Assembly: GCA_028287505.1 (NCBI GenBank)
Contig: JAQBPN010000114.1
Span: 1-64,000, forward strand
Source of the DNA: Fibrobacterota bacterium
Lineage (GTDB): Bacteria; Fibrobacterota; Fibrobacteria; UBA11236
Reading direction: 5' to 3'
Length of the DNA stretch: 64,000 bases
Shown: one piece after another, positions 1 to 7,123 of the stretch
Position numbering within the stretch: position 1 is the first letter of the stretch
Layout: every line of letters starts with the position of its first letter
The notes under the pieces: generated by a model
Databases searched by the model: none
What the model saw: only the letters and a program-made list of their open reading frames with translations
Told to the model about the DNA's origin: nothing
Program-made: the position numbers and the translations under genes

Positions 1-2
1 GC

Positions 3-524
3 GGCATGGTGCCCTACCTGTTCTCATCCATGTGCATGATGGCCGTGGGCCGCGCCGCCTTCGCCATGGTCGAGGAAGTGCGCCGCCAGTTCCGGACCAT
101 CCCCGGACTGCTCCAGGATAAAGCCGAACCGGACTATGCCCGTTGCGTCGACATCAGCACCACGGCGGCTTTGCGCGAGATGATCATGCCCGGCCTTTTG
201 GCGATTTTATCGCCCGTGGCCGTCGGGTTCCTGGGGGGAGTGGAGATGTTGATGGGTTTCCTCACGGGCGTAACGGCCTCGGGAGTGGCTTTAGCTATAT
301 TCATGTCCAATACCGGCGGTGCCTGGGACAATGCTAAGAAGACCATCGAAAGCGGAGTCGGCGGGGGTAAGGGCTCGGATGCCCATAAGGCCGCGGTAGT
401 GGGAGATACGGTCGGCGATCCTTTCAAGGACACGGCCGGGCCTTCGCTTAACATCCTGATCAAGCTGATGGGCGTAATGTCGGTGGTCATCGCCCCCATG
501 CTGAAACTCTTCTGGGGTCACTGA
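3..524 (+). CDS. hppA: Membrane-bound pyrophosphatase HppA, 3' fragment
   Basis: C-terminal part of an integral-membrane pyrophosphatase that couples PPi hydrolysis to H+ or Na+ pumping across the inner membrane. The gene begins before the window, so only about 174 codons of a usual 660-800 are present. The conserved C-terminal block is clear: GGAWDNAKK followed by [20 protein letters not shown] and then a KDTAGPSLN segment, with hydrophobic helices before and after. These acidic and lysine residues belong to the PPi/Mg site of the family. The residues that separate K+-dependent from independent enzymes, and H+ from Na+ pumps, lie outside the window, so the subtype cannot be read. The downstream gene starts 2 bp after the stop codon and is probably co-transcribed. 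Confidence 0.95.
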   Translation, partial: GMVPYLFSSMCMMAVGRAAFAMVEEVRRQFRTIPGLLQDKAEPDYARCVDISTTAALREMIMPGLLAILSPVAVGFLGGVEMLMGFLTGVTASGVALAIFMSNTGGAWDNAKKTIESGVGGGKGSDAHKAAVVGDTVGDPFKDTAGPSLNILIKLMGVMSVVIAPMLKLFWGH

Positions 525-526
525 TC

Positions 527-1312
527 ATGCACTATGAAAACCGGCTCTATCAAATCCTCTATCCGAACCAAGCCTTGGTCGCGTCCCAATTGGCCCCCGA
601 GGCCTTCGCGCGGCATTACCTGATCGGATCCATCCGCCATTATTCCGGCAAGCTCGTCTTCGCCGATATCGACATCAATTTCCGGCATCCGTATTTCGAC
701 ATCGACGGGAGCCTGGAGCGCCTGATCCCGCATGAGGACGGCACGCCCAAGCATACCAAGTTCATCTGCTCCTACCGGGTGATGGAGCATATGGATTTCG
801 ACAGCATCAAGAGCCTGTACATCTCGACTTCGGAAGCCCACGTGCTTGAGCTCAAGCCGCAGGAATACGACAAGGTGCATCACCAGGGCTTCCTGCGCAC
901 CTTCGCCGAGATCGCGCCCCTGTCCATGCTGGTCATCAGCCCTTACGACATGCCCGAGTTCGGCAAGTTCATCACCCAGCCCGGCCAGACCAAGGGTTGC
1001 CCCAAGCTGTTCTATTCCCAGATCGATCTGAACGTGGACGAGTTCATCGCCAATTTCGAGAAGAATCCCTTCATGCAGGCGCCGTTCCCGTTCCTGCATC
1101 CCTCCAAGCTGCGCGATGCCATCCTGCAGATGAAGATCAAGCCGGAGAAGAAGACCAAGGGCCTGGCGCTGTTCTGTCCGTTGGATCAGATTTCCTTCAA
1201 GATGATCAGGCACGGATTCATGTTCGCGTCGCAAGACAAGTACAAGTTCTTCCCGATGCCTAGTCTGCATGATATCGAGACGAGTCACTTTCGTTTCTGG
1301 CAGGATATGTAG
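527..1312 (+). CDS. Unknown protein co-transcribed with hppA
   Basis: A 261-residue protein I do not recognise. It has no signal peptide, no membrane helix and no lipobox, so it is probably cytoplasmic. It is rich in aromatic residues and histidine (for example HYLIGSIRHYSG near residues 29-40) and has a lysine-rich stretch (KIKPEKKTK) near residue 205. The ATG follows the hppA stop by 2 bp, which strongly suggests translational coupling and a shared mRNA. Codon use matches its neighbours and no competing frame is convincing, so the gene looks real. A role linked to the pyrophosphatase is possible only by position. Confidence 0.75.
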   Translation: MHYENRLYQILYPNQALVASQLAPEAFARHYLIGSIRHYSGKLVFADIDINFRHPYFDIDGSLERLIPHEDGTPKHTKFICSYRVMEHMDFDSIKSLYISTSEAHVLELKPQEYDKVHHQGFLRTFAEIAPLSMLVISPYDMPEFGKFITQPGQTKGCPKLFYSQIDLNVDEFIANFEKNPFMQAPFPFLHPSKLRDAILQMKIKPEKKTKGLALFCPLDQISFKMIRHGFMFASQDKYKFFPMPSLHDIETSHFRFWQDM

Positions 1313-1328
1313 CGCGCTTGGCGCGCTG

Positions 1329-1564
1329 CCCTTCGGGGCGCGGCCGGGCTGCGTTGGGGCTTAAGACTGCTCCGGCAGTCGCTTTCAGCCTCTCCGTTGC
1401 TTCCGGCCTTTTAAGCTTTCGATTCCCTGGTGACAACGGTTTGGGGCGCTGATGCGCTTAGGCGTTACGTGTATTCACGCGACGCGCCCCTGCACCACGC
1501 TTAACGGCTGCGCTTTGTGCCTGCGCAGATGCGCCCCAACGCAGCCCGGCCGCGCCCCGAAGGG
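1329..1564. repeat. Long perfect inverted repeat between convergent genes
   Basis: Two 32-bp arms (1329-1360 and 1533-1564) are perfect reverse complements and enclose about 172 bp. The left arm starts with a CCC-TTCG-GGGC tetraloop-like hairpin. The interior holds further small hairpins, for example GACTGC/GCAGTC at 1365-1380 and a GGGGCGC/GCGCCCC pair. It fills the gap between the + strand gene ending at 1312 and the - strand lipoprotein ending at 1627. It could be a bidirectional terminator, a MITE-like element or an intergenic repeat family. I see no target-site duplication and no open reading frame inside. Confidence 0.7.
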
Positions 1565-1626
1565 AAGACCGGCAGGCCCACTTTATTCAAAATCAAATGG
1601 AAATGATTGGCGGGGTGCGGTGTGGC

Positions 1627-2013
1627 CTAGAGGCGGATGTCGATCAGGGTGTCGGCTCCGTGGCATCCGTCGACGGTGCGGATGAAGATGTCGTCGATTT
1701 CCTTGAGGAGAGTGGTGTCGCGGTAGACTTGGATACTCGTACGGCCCTGGGTTTCGGGCATGCAATTGCCGGGCGGACCGAAGTTTTCTTGGTTCGGCAG
1801 AGAGTATTTTTGTCCGCGGGAATCCGTCCGGACGATGCGCAGGGAGTCGGGGATATCCATATTGCCATCGATGGAAAAGCAATAATTGAAGTTGGCGACC
1901 AGATCGCAACCCGTGGCGCTTTCATGCCTCTCGCATCCTGCCAGGGTGAGTAGGATAGGTAGCGCGAACGGAAAAAGGATGGGATGGGTTTTGACGGGTT
2001 TGGTTTTTTTCAT
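1627..2013 (-). CDS. Small lipoprotein of unknown function
   Basis: A 128-residue predicted lipoprotein. A Lys-rich n-region (MKKTKPVK) precedes a hydrophobic stretch ending in the lipobox LAGC near residue 28, so signal peptidase II cleavage and envelope anchoring are expected. The mature part has several further cysteines and no domain I recognise. The start at 2013 is chosen because the lipoprotein signal begins there; the frame stays open further upstream but that part has no signal character. A GGGG Shine-Dalgarno sequence lies just upstream but sits inside the arm of a hairpin (2021-2054). The gene lies 65 bp downstream of the outer-membrane protein gene and may share its mRNA. Confidence 0.75.
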   Translation of the reverse strand: MKKTKPVKTHPILFPFALPILLTLAGCERHESATGCDLVANFNYCFSIDGNMDIPDSLRIVRTDSRGQKYSLPNQENFGPPGNCMPETQGRTSIQVYRDTTLLKEIDDIFIRTVDGCHGADTLIDIRL

Positions 2014-2020
2014 GGATGCC

Positions 2021-2054
2021 CCCCGGCCTGAAAAATAGCTTCCGGAGGCCGGGG
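2021..2054 (-). promoter_or_regulatory. Hairpin covering the lipoprotein ribosome-binding site
   Basis: Perfect 9-bp arms CCCCGGCCT (2021-2029) and AGGCCGGGG (2046-2054) are separated by 16 nt. On the - strand transcript the 3' arm supplies the purine run that would serve as Shine-Dalgarno for the lipoprotein starting at 2013. The hairpin could dampen translation of that gene or act as a weak attenuator after the upstream gene. There is no U-run, so it is not a classic intrinsic terminator. Confidence 0.5.
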
Positions 2055-2078
2055 ATGGCCGGTATGGGATTGTCGGCC

Positions 2079-2828
2079 TTAGAGGCCGAAGCGGATGCCG
2101 GCGTCCAGTTCGAAGCGGGTCAAGGAGATGTTGGCCCAGTAGTGGGGATCGTCCGGTTGCTTGATGGAGACTTTCCGGCCGTTGTAGGTGTATTCCTTCA
2201 GGTTGGAAAGGAGGGCCCGCCCGTTGATGCCGAAGCTGACCAAGCGGTAGAAGGAATAATCCCAACCCACGTTGGCGACCGCGGCGTAGGTGGTCGCCTT
2301 GACCACGGCCTCTTTGCCGTTGTCGGTCCAGGTATCGTTCATATAGAGGAGCCCGCCTCCGAAACCGGCCACGATGAGGCCGAAGCGGCCGAACTGCAAG
2401 CGGCTCAGGAAGGTGGGACCGTAGTAGACGAAGGAGGCGCGCTCGGACATGTTATGGTGCACGCCGCTGGTGGTGTCGAGGAGCAGGTTGTTCCCCTTGG
2501 CCTTGGACAGGAACCAGATCCAGTTGGCGCCTATTCCTCCTTTGGGCCATGGGAACCAGGCCACCTCGGCGGCGGTATTCCAACCGCTTTCCAGGGAGTT
2601 CAGGAATCCGTCGTAGTCGGACGTGATATTGTCGGGGTTGTACATCCACTGGCTGTAGCCGGTTTCCAGGGACAGGCGCAGCTTGGGCATGCCGTTGTAG
2701 TCGTGGGATTCCTCTTCGTTGATGTCGTCGCCCAGGATGTCGTCCGCGCGGACGGGCAGGGCCCATAGGCCCAGGGCGCTGAACAGAAAAACCAGGACCG
2801 GAATGCGGCGGAGGAACGGATGGCACAT
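2079..2828 (-). CDS. Predicted outer-membrane beta-barrel protein
   Basis: A 249-residue exported protein. The signal peptide (about residues 1-28, ending PVRADD) is followed by alternating polar and aromatic residues typical of outer-membrane barrel strands. Examples are LRLSLETGYSQWMYN, AEVAWFPWPKGGIGANW and RFGLIVAGFGGGLLYM. The chain ends FELDAGIRFGL, a hydrophobic, alternating last strand such as the BAM machinery recognises, although the terminal residue is Leu rather than Phe. I cannot name a family. It is upstream of, and probably co-transcribed with, the lipoprotein ending at 1627. Confidence 0.75.
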   Translation of the reverse strand: MCHPFLRRIPVLVFLFSALGLWALPVRADDILGDDINEEESHDYNGMPKLRLSLETGYSQWMYNPDNITSDYDGFLNSLESGWNTAAEVAWFPWPKGGIGANWIWFLSKAKGNNLLLDTTSGVHHNMSERASFVYYGPTFLSRLQFGRFGLIVAGFGGGLLYMNDTWTDNGKEAVVKATTYAAVANVGWDYSFYRLVSFGINGRALLSNLKEYTYNGRKVSIKQPDDPHYWANISLTRFELDAGIRFGL

Positions 2829-2906
2829 CGGCTCTTATTATAGACCACGCCGGGATGGGAAGCCACAGCCGCGAATAGTCGGAATCCGGCGATTGCGGGG
2901 CTTAGG

Positions 2907-3521
2907 TCAGGATGCGAGGGTTTTGAGAGCGTCCCGGTAAGTTTCCGGATCGTTGGCGTTAAGCAGGGCGCGCAGGTCCGGGGCCGGTAAAATCCGGTTG
3001 GATGAGTTCAGGATGACCTTGCGCGGACAGGAGATGCCTTGTTCCCGCAGGAGAAGCGCGCGGGGGTAACATCCCGGTTCATAGATGGCGCACAGAGGTT
3101 CCGGAAGGCCGTTCTGCGGGCCCGCGAATGCCGTGGCGATCCGGGAGGGGTCCCGTCCCGCCACCAAGGCGGCCAGACTGGGCCCGTCGAGAAAGGGCAG
3201 GTCGCAGGCGACTACCAGGAAAGCCGCGTGGGGATGAGCCTTGAGCGCGGAAAGGATGCCGCCCAGGGGACCCATGTCGAAAAAGGTGTCGTGGATTTGC
3301 GGATGGCCGGAGAAGCCGGGCTGATCGCTCTGGTCGCTGCGGCAGGAGAGGAAGCTTTGCGCACAATGGAATTTCAACAAGTCCAGGCAATGCTCCGTTT
3401 GCGGCTTGCCGTGATAGACCAGGGAGGCTTTTTCTGACCGCATGCGCGTGCTGCGTCCGCCGCCCAGCACGAGACCGTACAGGGGGGCGGTGGCGGGGGA
3501 ATCGGATGCGGCGGAATCCAT
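2907..3521 (-). CDS. mobA: Molybdenum cofactor guanylyltransferase MobA-like
   Basis: A 204-residue nucleotidyltransferase predicted to attach GMP to molybdopterin in the cytoplasm, giving the MGD form of molybdenum cofactor. The N-terminal GTP-binding motif LVLGGGRSTRM (residues 17-27) with K31 matches the MobA/GlmU fold, and D107 in VVACDLPF is the expected metal ligand. The length fits MobA (about 190-200 aa). The ATG has an AAGGAAA ribosome-binding site, and the gene starts 22 bp after the moaC stop codon, so the two form an operon. No molybdoenzyme is present in the window. A related MobA-like transferase with another substrate cannot be excluded. Confidence 0.85.
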   Translation of the reverse strand: MDSAASDSPATAPLYGLVLGGGRSTRMRSEKASLVYHGKPQTEHCLDLLKFHCAQSFLSCRSDQSDQPGFSGHPQIHDTFFDMGPLGGILSALKAHPHAAFLVVACDLPFLDGPSLAALVAGRDPSRIATAFAGPQNGLPEPLCAIYEPGCYPRALLLREQGISCPRKVILNSSNRILPAPDLRALLNANDPETYRDALKTLAS

Positions 3522-3543
3522 GGTCCGGGTTTCCTTGTCTGGA

Positions 3544-4056
3544 TCAGTCCGCAGGGTCCCGCACCGGGACGGGATCCCGCGCTGGCGATGGGGCGCGGAA
3601 ATCGGATTTGCCGCCGGACTTTTCCAGCAGGCGGATTTCCCCGATTACGATGTCATGGGAGTAGGCTTTGCACATATCGTAAAGCGTCAGGGCGGCGATG
3701 GTGGCGCCCGTAAGGGCTTCCATCTCCACGCCCGTCCTTTGATGGCAGGACACGCGGCATTCGATGACGGCTTCCTGCTGCTCGTTCAGGCGGATGCGGA
3801 TCTTGCAATCGTCCAGGGCGAGCGGATGGCAGAGGGGAATCAGTTCCGAGGTCTTCTTGCAGGCCATGATGCCGGCGATGATGGCGGTCTGGAACACGGG
3901 GCCTTTTTTGCCCGCGATGTCGCCGTCCTTGAATTGGGCCAGGACTTCCCTGGGAAGCCTCACCAGGGCCTGGGCCGCGGCTTCGCGGCGGGAAGGGGCT
4001 TTGCCCCCCACGTCCACCATGGTCGGCTGGTTGTCTGCGTCGAGATGTGAAAACAT
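3544..4056 (-). CDS. moaC: Cyclic pyranopterin monophosphate synthase MoaC
   Basis: A 170-residue enzyme that with MoaA converts GTP to cyclic pyranopterin monophosphate, the first step of molybdenum cofactor synthesis. Family motifs are intact: K50/K51 in IAGKKGPVF, LCHPL at 75-79, TGVEMEALTGA at 108-118, and D127/K130 in YDMCKAY. I chose the ATG at 4056, which has a GGGGA sequence about 10 nt upstream; an in-frame TTG at 4065 has much poorer spacing. A small hairpin (GACCCG/CGGGTC, 4072-4088) sits just upstream of the ribosome-binding site. The leader also carries a structured RNA and an intrinsic terminator (4135-4283), suggesting attenuation. mobA follows directly. Confidence 0.93.
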   Translation of the reverse strand: MFSHLDADNQPTMVDVGGKAPSRREAAAQALVRLPREVLAQFKDGDIAGKKGPVFQTAIIAGIMACKKTSELIPLCHPLALDDCKIRIRLNEQQEAVIECRVSCHQRTGVEMEALTGATIAALTLYDMCKAYSHDIVIGEIRLLEKSGGKSDFRAPSPARDPVPVRDPAD

Positions 4057-4134
4057 GAAGCTCAAGTCCCCGACCCGACAGGCGGGTCTCTCAAGTCAAA
4101 GCTAAATAAATACGCCCCCCGCCTGAAAACACTG

Positions 4135-4166
4135 AAAAAAAGAGGGGCCTCTCTTGAGAGGCCCCT
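4135..4166 (-). terminator. Intrinsic terminator in the moaC leader
   Basis: A perfect 11-bp stem (AGGGGCCTCTC at 4143-4153 pairing with GAGAGGCCCCT at 4156-4166) is followed on the - strand by a run of seven U residues (4141-4135). This is a textbook rho-independent terminator for leftward transcription. No protein gene lies just upstream on that strand. It therefore ends either a small RNA or an attenuated moaC-mobA leader. Confidence 0.85.
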
Positions 4167-4175
4167 GGAATATGG

Positions 4176-4283
4176 GGGAGATGCCGAGGAGCGGCCCGGA
4201 CTCGGCCGCCTTTCCCGCCTTCCGCTGACCCGGGGAGGGCGCGGAGGGGCTTTTACCGCTTTTGGAGCGTTACCGCATCTCCC
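4176..4283 (-). ncRNA. Structured leader RNA upstream of moaC-mobA
   Basis: The ends of this 108-nt segment are perfectly complementary over 9 bp (GGGAGATGC 4176-4184 with GCATCTCCC 4275-4283, + strand). The enclosed part forms at least two hairpins: GCGGCC/GGCCGC (4191-4196 with 4204-4209) and a CC-TCCGC arm pairing with GCGGAGG (4218-4225 with 4241-4247). The result is a multi-helix junction followed 9 nt later, on the - strand, by the intrinsic terminator and then, about 80 nt on, by moaC. The arrangement matches a transcriptional riboswitch or attenuator; a free small RNA is the alternative. I could not match it to a known class from memory. It lacks the conserved SRP RNA core. Confidence 0.55.
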
Positions 4284-4458
4284 TTTATAACCGAGTTCAA
4301 AAGAAAACCCCCATCAGAGATCTGGGGAAGTCCGGAAAAAGACGAAAAAGCATGCGTACCGAATGAAAAATGGAATTCCAACGACCCATCCCCAGGACAC
4401 TGGAATTACCCATAAATCATAATTTTAGCCCGCATCGGGGTGTTGCCGATCATGTCCT

Positions 4459-4483
4459 AAAGTGCGTACTTTTGGTGCGCACC
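4459..4483. promoter_or_regulatory. Adjacent palindromes upstream of the TIGR02147 gene
   Basis: Two palindromes lie side by side about 20-45 bp before the Shine-Dalgarno sequence of the gene at 4518: AAAGT-GCGT-ACTTT (4459-4472) and GGTGCGCACC (4474-4483). They are in the position of an operator. No binding protein is known; autoregulation by the adjacent gene is a guess. Confidence 0.4.
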
Positions 4484-4517
4484 TTGGATTGTCCCCGATT
4501 CGCAAGGAAATCATCGC

Positions 4518-5471
4518 ATGGGATCCACCGCATTGGCCGAACCGCCCAGGATCTTCACCTATCTGGACTACCGGATCTATCTGGAGGATTTTTTCGCCTA
4601 CCGGAAATCCCGGGATCCGGAATTCTCCCTGCGCACTTTCGCGCGTCTGCCCGGGTTGGCGCTTTCCAGCTCCAGTTTCATTTCCGCGGTCATCAAGGGC
4701 CGCAAGAATCTCAGCCAGAATCTGCGGCTCCGGTTCGGCCGCGCCATGGGGTTGGAGCAGGCGGAAATGGAGTACTTCGAACTGCTGATCCAGTTCAACC
4801 AGTCGAGATCGGCCGATGAGAAAAGCCATTATCAGGCGCAGTTGTCGCGCTTCCACGGCTCGCGCGCGCGCATCCTCAACGAAGCCAATCTCCGCTTCCA
4901 TGCCCAGTGGTATTACAGCGTGGTCTGGCATTATTTCGGTTTGCATCAGGACCATAACAGCCCGGCCCGCATCGCCAAAAACATCTTCCCGCCTTTGTCT
5001 CCGCAGCAGGTGGAGGAGGCCATCCGCGCGTTGCTGGAGATGCGGTTGATCAAGAAGCTGGCCAACGGCTACGCCGTGAACGACCGCCACCTGGCCACCG
5101 GCAGGGCCTTCCGCGGCAACCCGGCGCGTGAGCACAACAAAGGTTTCATCCGGCTAGCCCTGGAGAACCTGGATCGCATCCCCCCCGCGGATCGGCAATT
5201 CAACGTGATCTCCTTTTCGATTTCCCAGCGGGGTTGCGAGCGCATCAAAGAGCGGATCGACGCCTTGCGCGCCGAAGTGCGGGAGTTGGCGGAATCGGAC
5301 GAAGGCGGTCCGCATGGGGATCGCATTTACGCGCTGGCGTTGCAGTTGTTCCCATGCAGCCTGGAAGACGGGGCCGCAACCGTTCCGGAATCCAAACCCG
5401 CCAAACCTTTCAAGGCCCCGGCGCGCGCCGCCGCCGGGACCACCTCCGATTCCGGAAATCCCCTGGAATGA
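4518..5471 (+). CDS. TIGR02147 family protein
   Basis: A 317-residue member of the TIGR02147 family, which is expanded in Fibrobacter and also found in Bdellovibrio. The N-terminal signature is clear: IFTYLDYRIYLEDFFAYRK (about residues 12-30), then FARLPGLALSSSSFISAVIKG and a helix containing EYFELLIQFN. Family members are thought to be transcriptional regulators with a helix-turn-helix-like N-terminal half, but this is not established. The C-terminal tail after about residue 290 is low-complexity and rich in Ala, Pro and Lys. The ATG follows an AAGGA sequence at good spacing. It is transcribed alone, divergently from moaC. The family assignment is firm; the function is not. Confidence 0.85.
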   Translation: MGSTALAEPPRIFTYLDYRIYLEDFFAYRKSRDPEFSLRTFARLPGLALSSSSFISAVIKGRKNLSQNLRLRFGRAMGLEQAEMEYFELLIQFNQSRSADEKSHYQAQLSRFHGSRARILNEANLRFHAQWYYSVVWHYFGLHQDHNSPARIAKNIFPPLSPQQVEEAIRALLEMRLIKKLANGYAVNDRHLATGRAFRGNPAREHNKGFIRLALENLDRIPPADRQFNVISFSISQRGCERIKERIDALRAEVRELAESDEGGPHGDRIYALALQLFPCSLEDGAATVPESKPAKPFKAPARAAAGTTSDSGNPLE

Positions 5472-5722
5472 GCCGGTTTTTCCCTTCCCGCCGATTGCTC
5501 GGTATTGAAGGTGAAAAATACTGGACGACTCCCCGCGCCACCCTCTAGACTCGATTTCGTGAGCAGGACAGGGGCCTGCGCTGGGGCGGGTATAATCATG
5601 CGGTACCTCCCCAATAAAATCAAAACCCGGTGCGGGAGGCTCGGCTAAACACCGAGCTCTTCCCATATCCGGACTTCCCGATCCACGATCCATTTTTCCG
5701 CCTCCGACAGCCGCTGCGCTGC

Positions 5723-5753
5723 TTGACTTTATTGGGATTTTTTTGAATTATAG
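5723..5753 (+). promoter_or_regulatory. Sigma70-type promoter of the arginine-succinylation operon
   Basis: TTGACT (5723-5728) is followed after about 18 bp by an AT-rich -10 region around ATTATAG (5747-5753), in an AT-rich patch that stands out from the GC-rich surroundings. Transcription would start near 5760, about 105 nt before the first gene. The rest of the 394-bp gap (5472-5722) shows no gene or repeat. Confidence 0.5.
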
Positions 5754-5822
5754 TTTTGAGACGGTATCGGCTCCGCGCCGTTCCGGCGCGACGGTTGAAC
5801 CATGGATATGATAAGGACGGAA

Positions 5823-5857
5823 GGCCCGTTCCGGCGGAACGGAATCCGCCGCGGGCC
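5823..5857 (+). promoter_or_regulatory. Leader hairpin before the arginine-succinylation operon
   Basis: Within the predicted 5' leader, GGCC(C) at 5823-5827 can pair with GGGCC at 5853-5857 around an inner hairpin GTTCC-GGC-GGAAC (5828-5840). A further hairpin (GCGCCG/CGGCGC) lies upstream near 5775. The structure ends 8 nt before the first start codon, which lacks a clear Shine-Dalgarno sequence, so translational control is possible. Confidence 0.4.
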
Positions 5858-5865
5858 CATCGAAC

Positions 5866-7119
5866 ATGCATCGCTACGCCCCATATCTCGACTCCCTTTC
5901 GGCGCAATCCGCCGCGATGACGGATCTTGTCGCCGATTGGGTCAAGGTGCGGTCCGGCAGCTATGACACGGCGGGCCTGGCGCGCATGGCCGCCAAGCTG
6001 AAAACCTCCTTCGCCGCCCTCGGAGGGACCTGCGAAGAGTTGCCCTTGCCCCCTCAAGCCGCCATCGACCCTCAGGGGAGCTCCTGCTTTCTTCCCCTGG
6101 GCCAGGCCCTGCGCTTCCGCAAACGTCCGGACGCGCCCCTGCAAGTGTTCCTGGGGATCCATTACGACGTGGTCTACGGCGGCCCCGCCGGGGTTTCCGA
6201 TGTCGCCGCGGATGCGGCGATACGTCTGGAAGCCGGCGTCCTGCACGCCTCCGGCGCCGCGGACGCCAAGGGCGGCCTGGTCATCCTGCTCAAGGCCCTG
6301 GAAGCTTTCGAAGCCAGCCCCTTTTCCGCCGGAGTGGGCTGGGAGGTGCTGCTCAACCCCGATGAGGAGCTCGGCTCGCCGGGATCCCTGCCTTTGCTGA
6401 AAGAGGCGGCGGGCCGGAACCACCTGGGCCTGCTTTTCGAACCCTGCCTGCCGGACGGAAACCTGGTGGGCGCGCGCAAGGGGTCCGGGAATTTCACGGC
6501 GGTGGTGCGGGGACGGGCCGCCCATGCCGGCCGCGATCCGCACCTGGGGCGCAACGCCATCCATGCCATGGCGGAGTTGATCGTGGAACTGGATCGGTTC
6601 GGCAGGGAACGGCCGGGCCTCAACGTGAACGTGGGCAGGGTGGAAGGCGGCGGCGCGTTGAATCGCGTCCCGGACCTTGCCATCGCGCGGTTCAATCTGC
6701 GCGCAGGCGGCGCCGCGGATCAGGCGGCGGCGGAGGATTTCCTGCGCGGCCTGGCGGCCGGGTTCGCGAGCCGGGAAGGCTACTCCCTGGAACTGCACGG
6801 GTATTTCACGTCGCCGCCCAAGCCGTTGGAGGGCGGGACCCTGGATTTGCTGAAGGCGGTGGCCGAGTGCGGCGGACGCCTGGGAATGGATCTGCGCTGG
6901 CAGGCGAGCGGCGGCGTTTCGGACGGGAACAAATTGGCGGCCGCGGGGCTTCCCAACGTGGACACCCTGGGCGCCAGGGGCGACAACATCCATAGTCCCA
7001 AGGAATGGCTGGCGCTGGACAGCCTGCCGGAGCGGGCGCGGCTGACGGCGCTGTTGTTGATGCGGCTGGGTTCCGGCGAGCTGGCGTGGCCGGCCGCCGG
7101 GTCCGGAAGAGGAGGATAG
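5866..7119 (+). CDS. M20-family deacylase, proposed N-succinylglutamate desuccinylase
   Basis: A 417-residue zinc-dependent amidohydrolase of the M20 (ArgE/DapE) family. Ligands and catalytic residues are visible: H99-x-D101 (GIHYD), D133 (AADAKGG), E167/E168 (NPDEELG), E192 (LLFEPC) and H376 (DNIHSPKEW). The dimerisation-domain His is H220 (RAAHAGRDPH). It is the first gene of an operon encoding four arginine succinyltransferase enzymes. The pathway's last step, hydrolysis of N-succinylglutamate to glutamate and succinate, is normally done by the unrelated AstE, which is missing here. Because DapE relatives cleave N-succinyl groups, I infer that this enzyme replaces AstE. Start: ATG at 5866 without an obvious ribosome-binding site, behind a structured leader. 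The M20 fold is certain; the substrate is inferred. Confidence 0.85.
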   Translation: MHRYAPYLDSLSAQSAAMTDLVADWVKVRSGSYDTAGLARMAAKLKTSFAALGGTCEELPLPPQAAIDPQGSSCFLPLGQALRFRKRPDAPLQVFLGIHYDVVYGGPAGVSDVAADAAIRLEAGVLHASGAADAKGGLVILLKALEAFEASPFSAGVGWEVLLNPDEELGSPGSLPLLKEAAGRNHLGLLFEPCLPDGNLVGARKGSGNFTAVVRGRAAHAGRDPHLGRNAIHAMAELIVELDRFGRERPGLNVNVGRVEGGGALNRVPDLAIARFNLRAGGAADQAAAEDFLRGLAAGFASREGYSLELHGYFTSPPKPLEGGTLDLLKAVAECGGRLGMDLRWQASGGVSDGNKLAAAGLPNVDTLGARGDNIHSPKEWLALDSLPERARLTALLLMRLGSGELAWPAAGSGRGG

Positions 7120-7123
7120 TCAA

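Noticed and set aside
4176-4283. SRP (4.5S) RNA, 6S RNA or RNase P RNA
   Set aside because: The closing stem and terminator fit a small RNA, but the SRP AGCAGCC core, the RNase P conserved boxes and a 6S-type central bubble are not seen.
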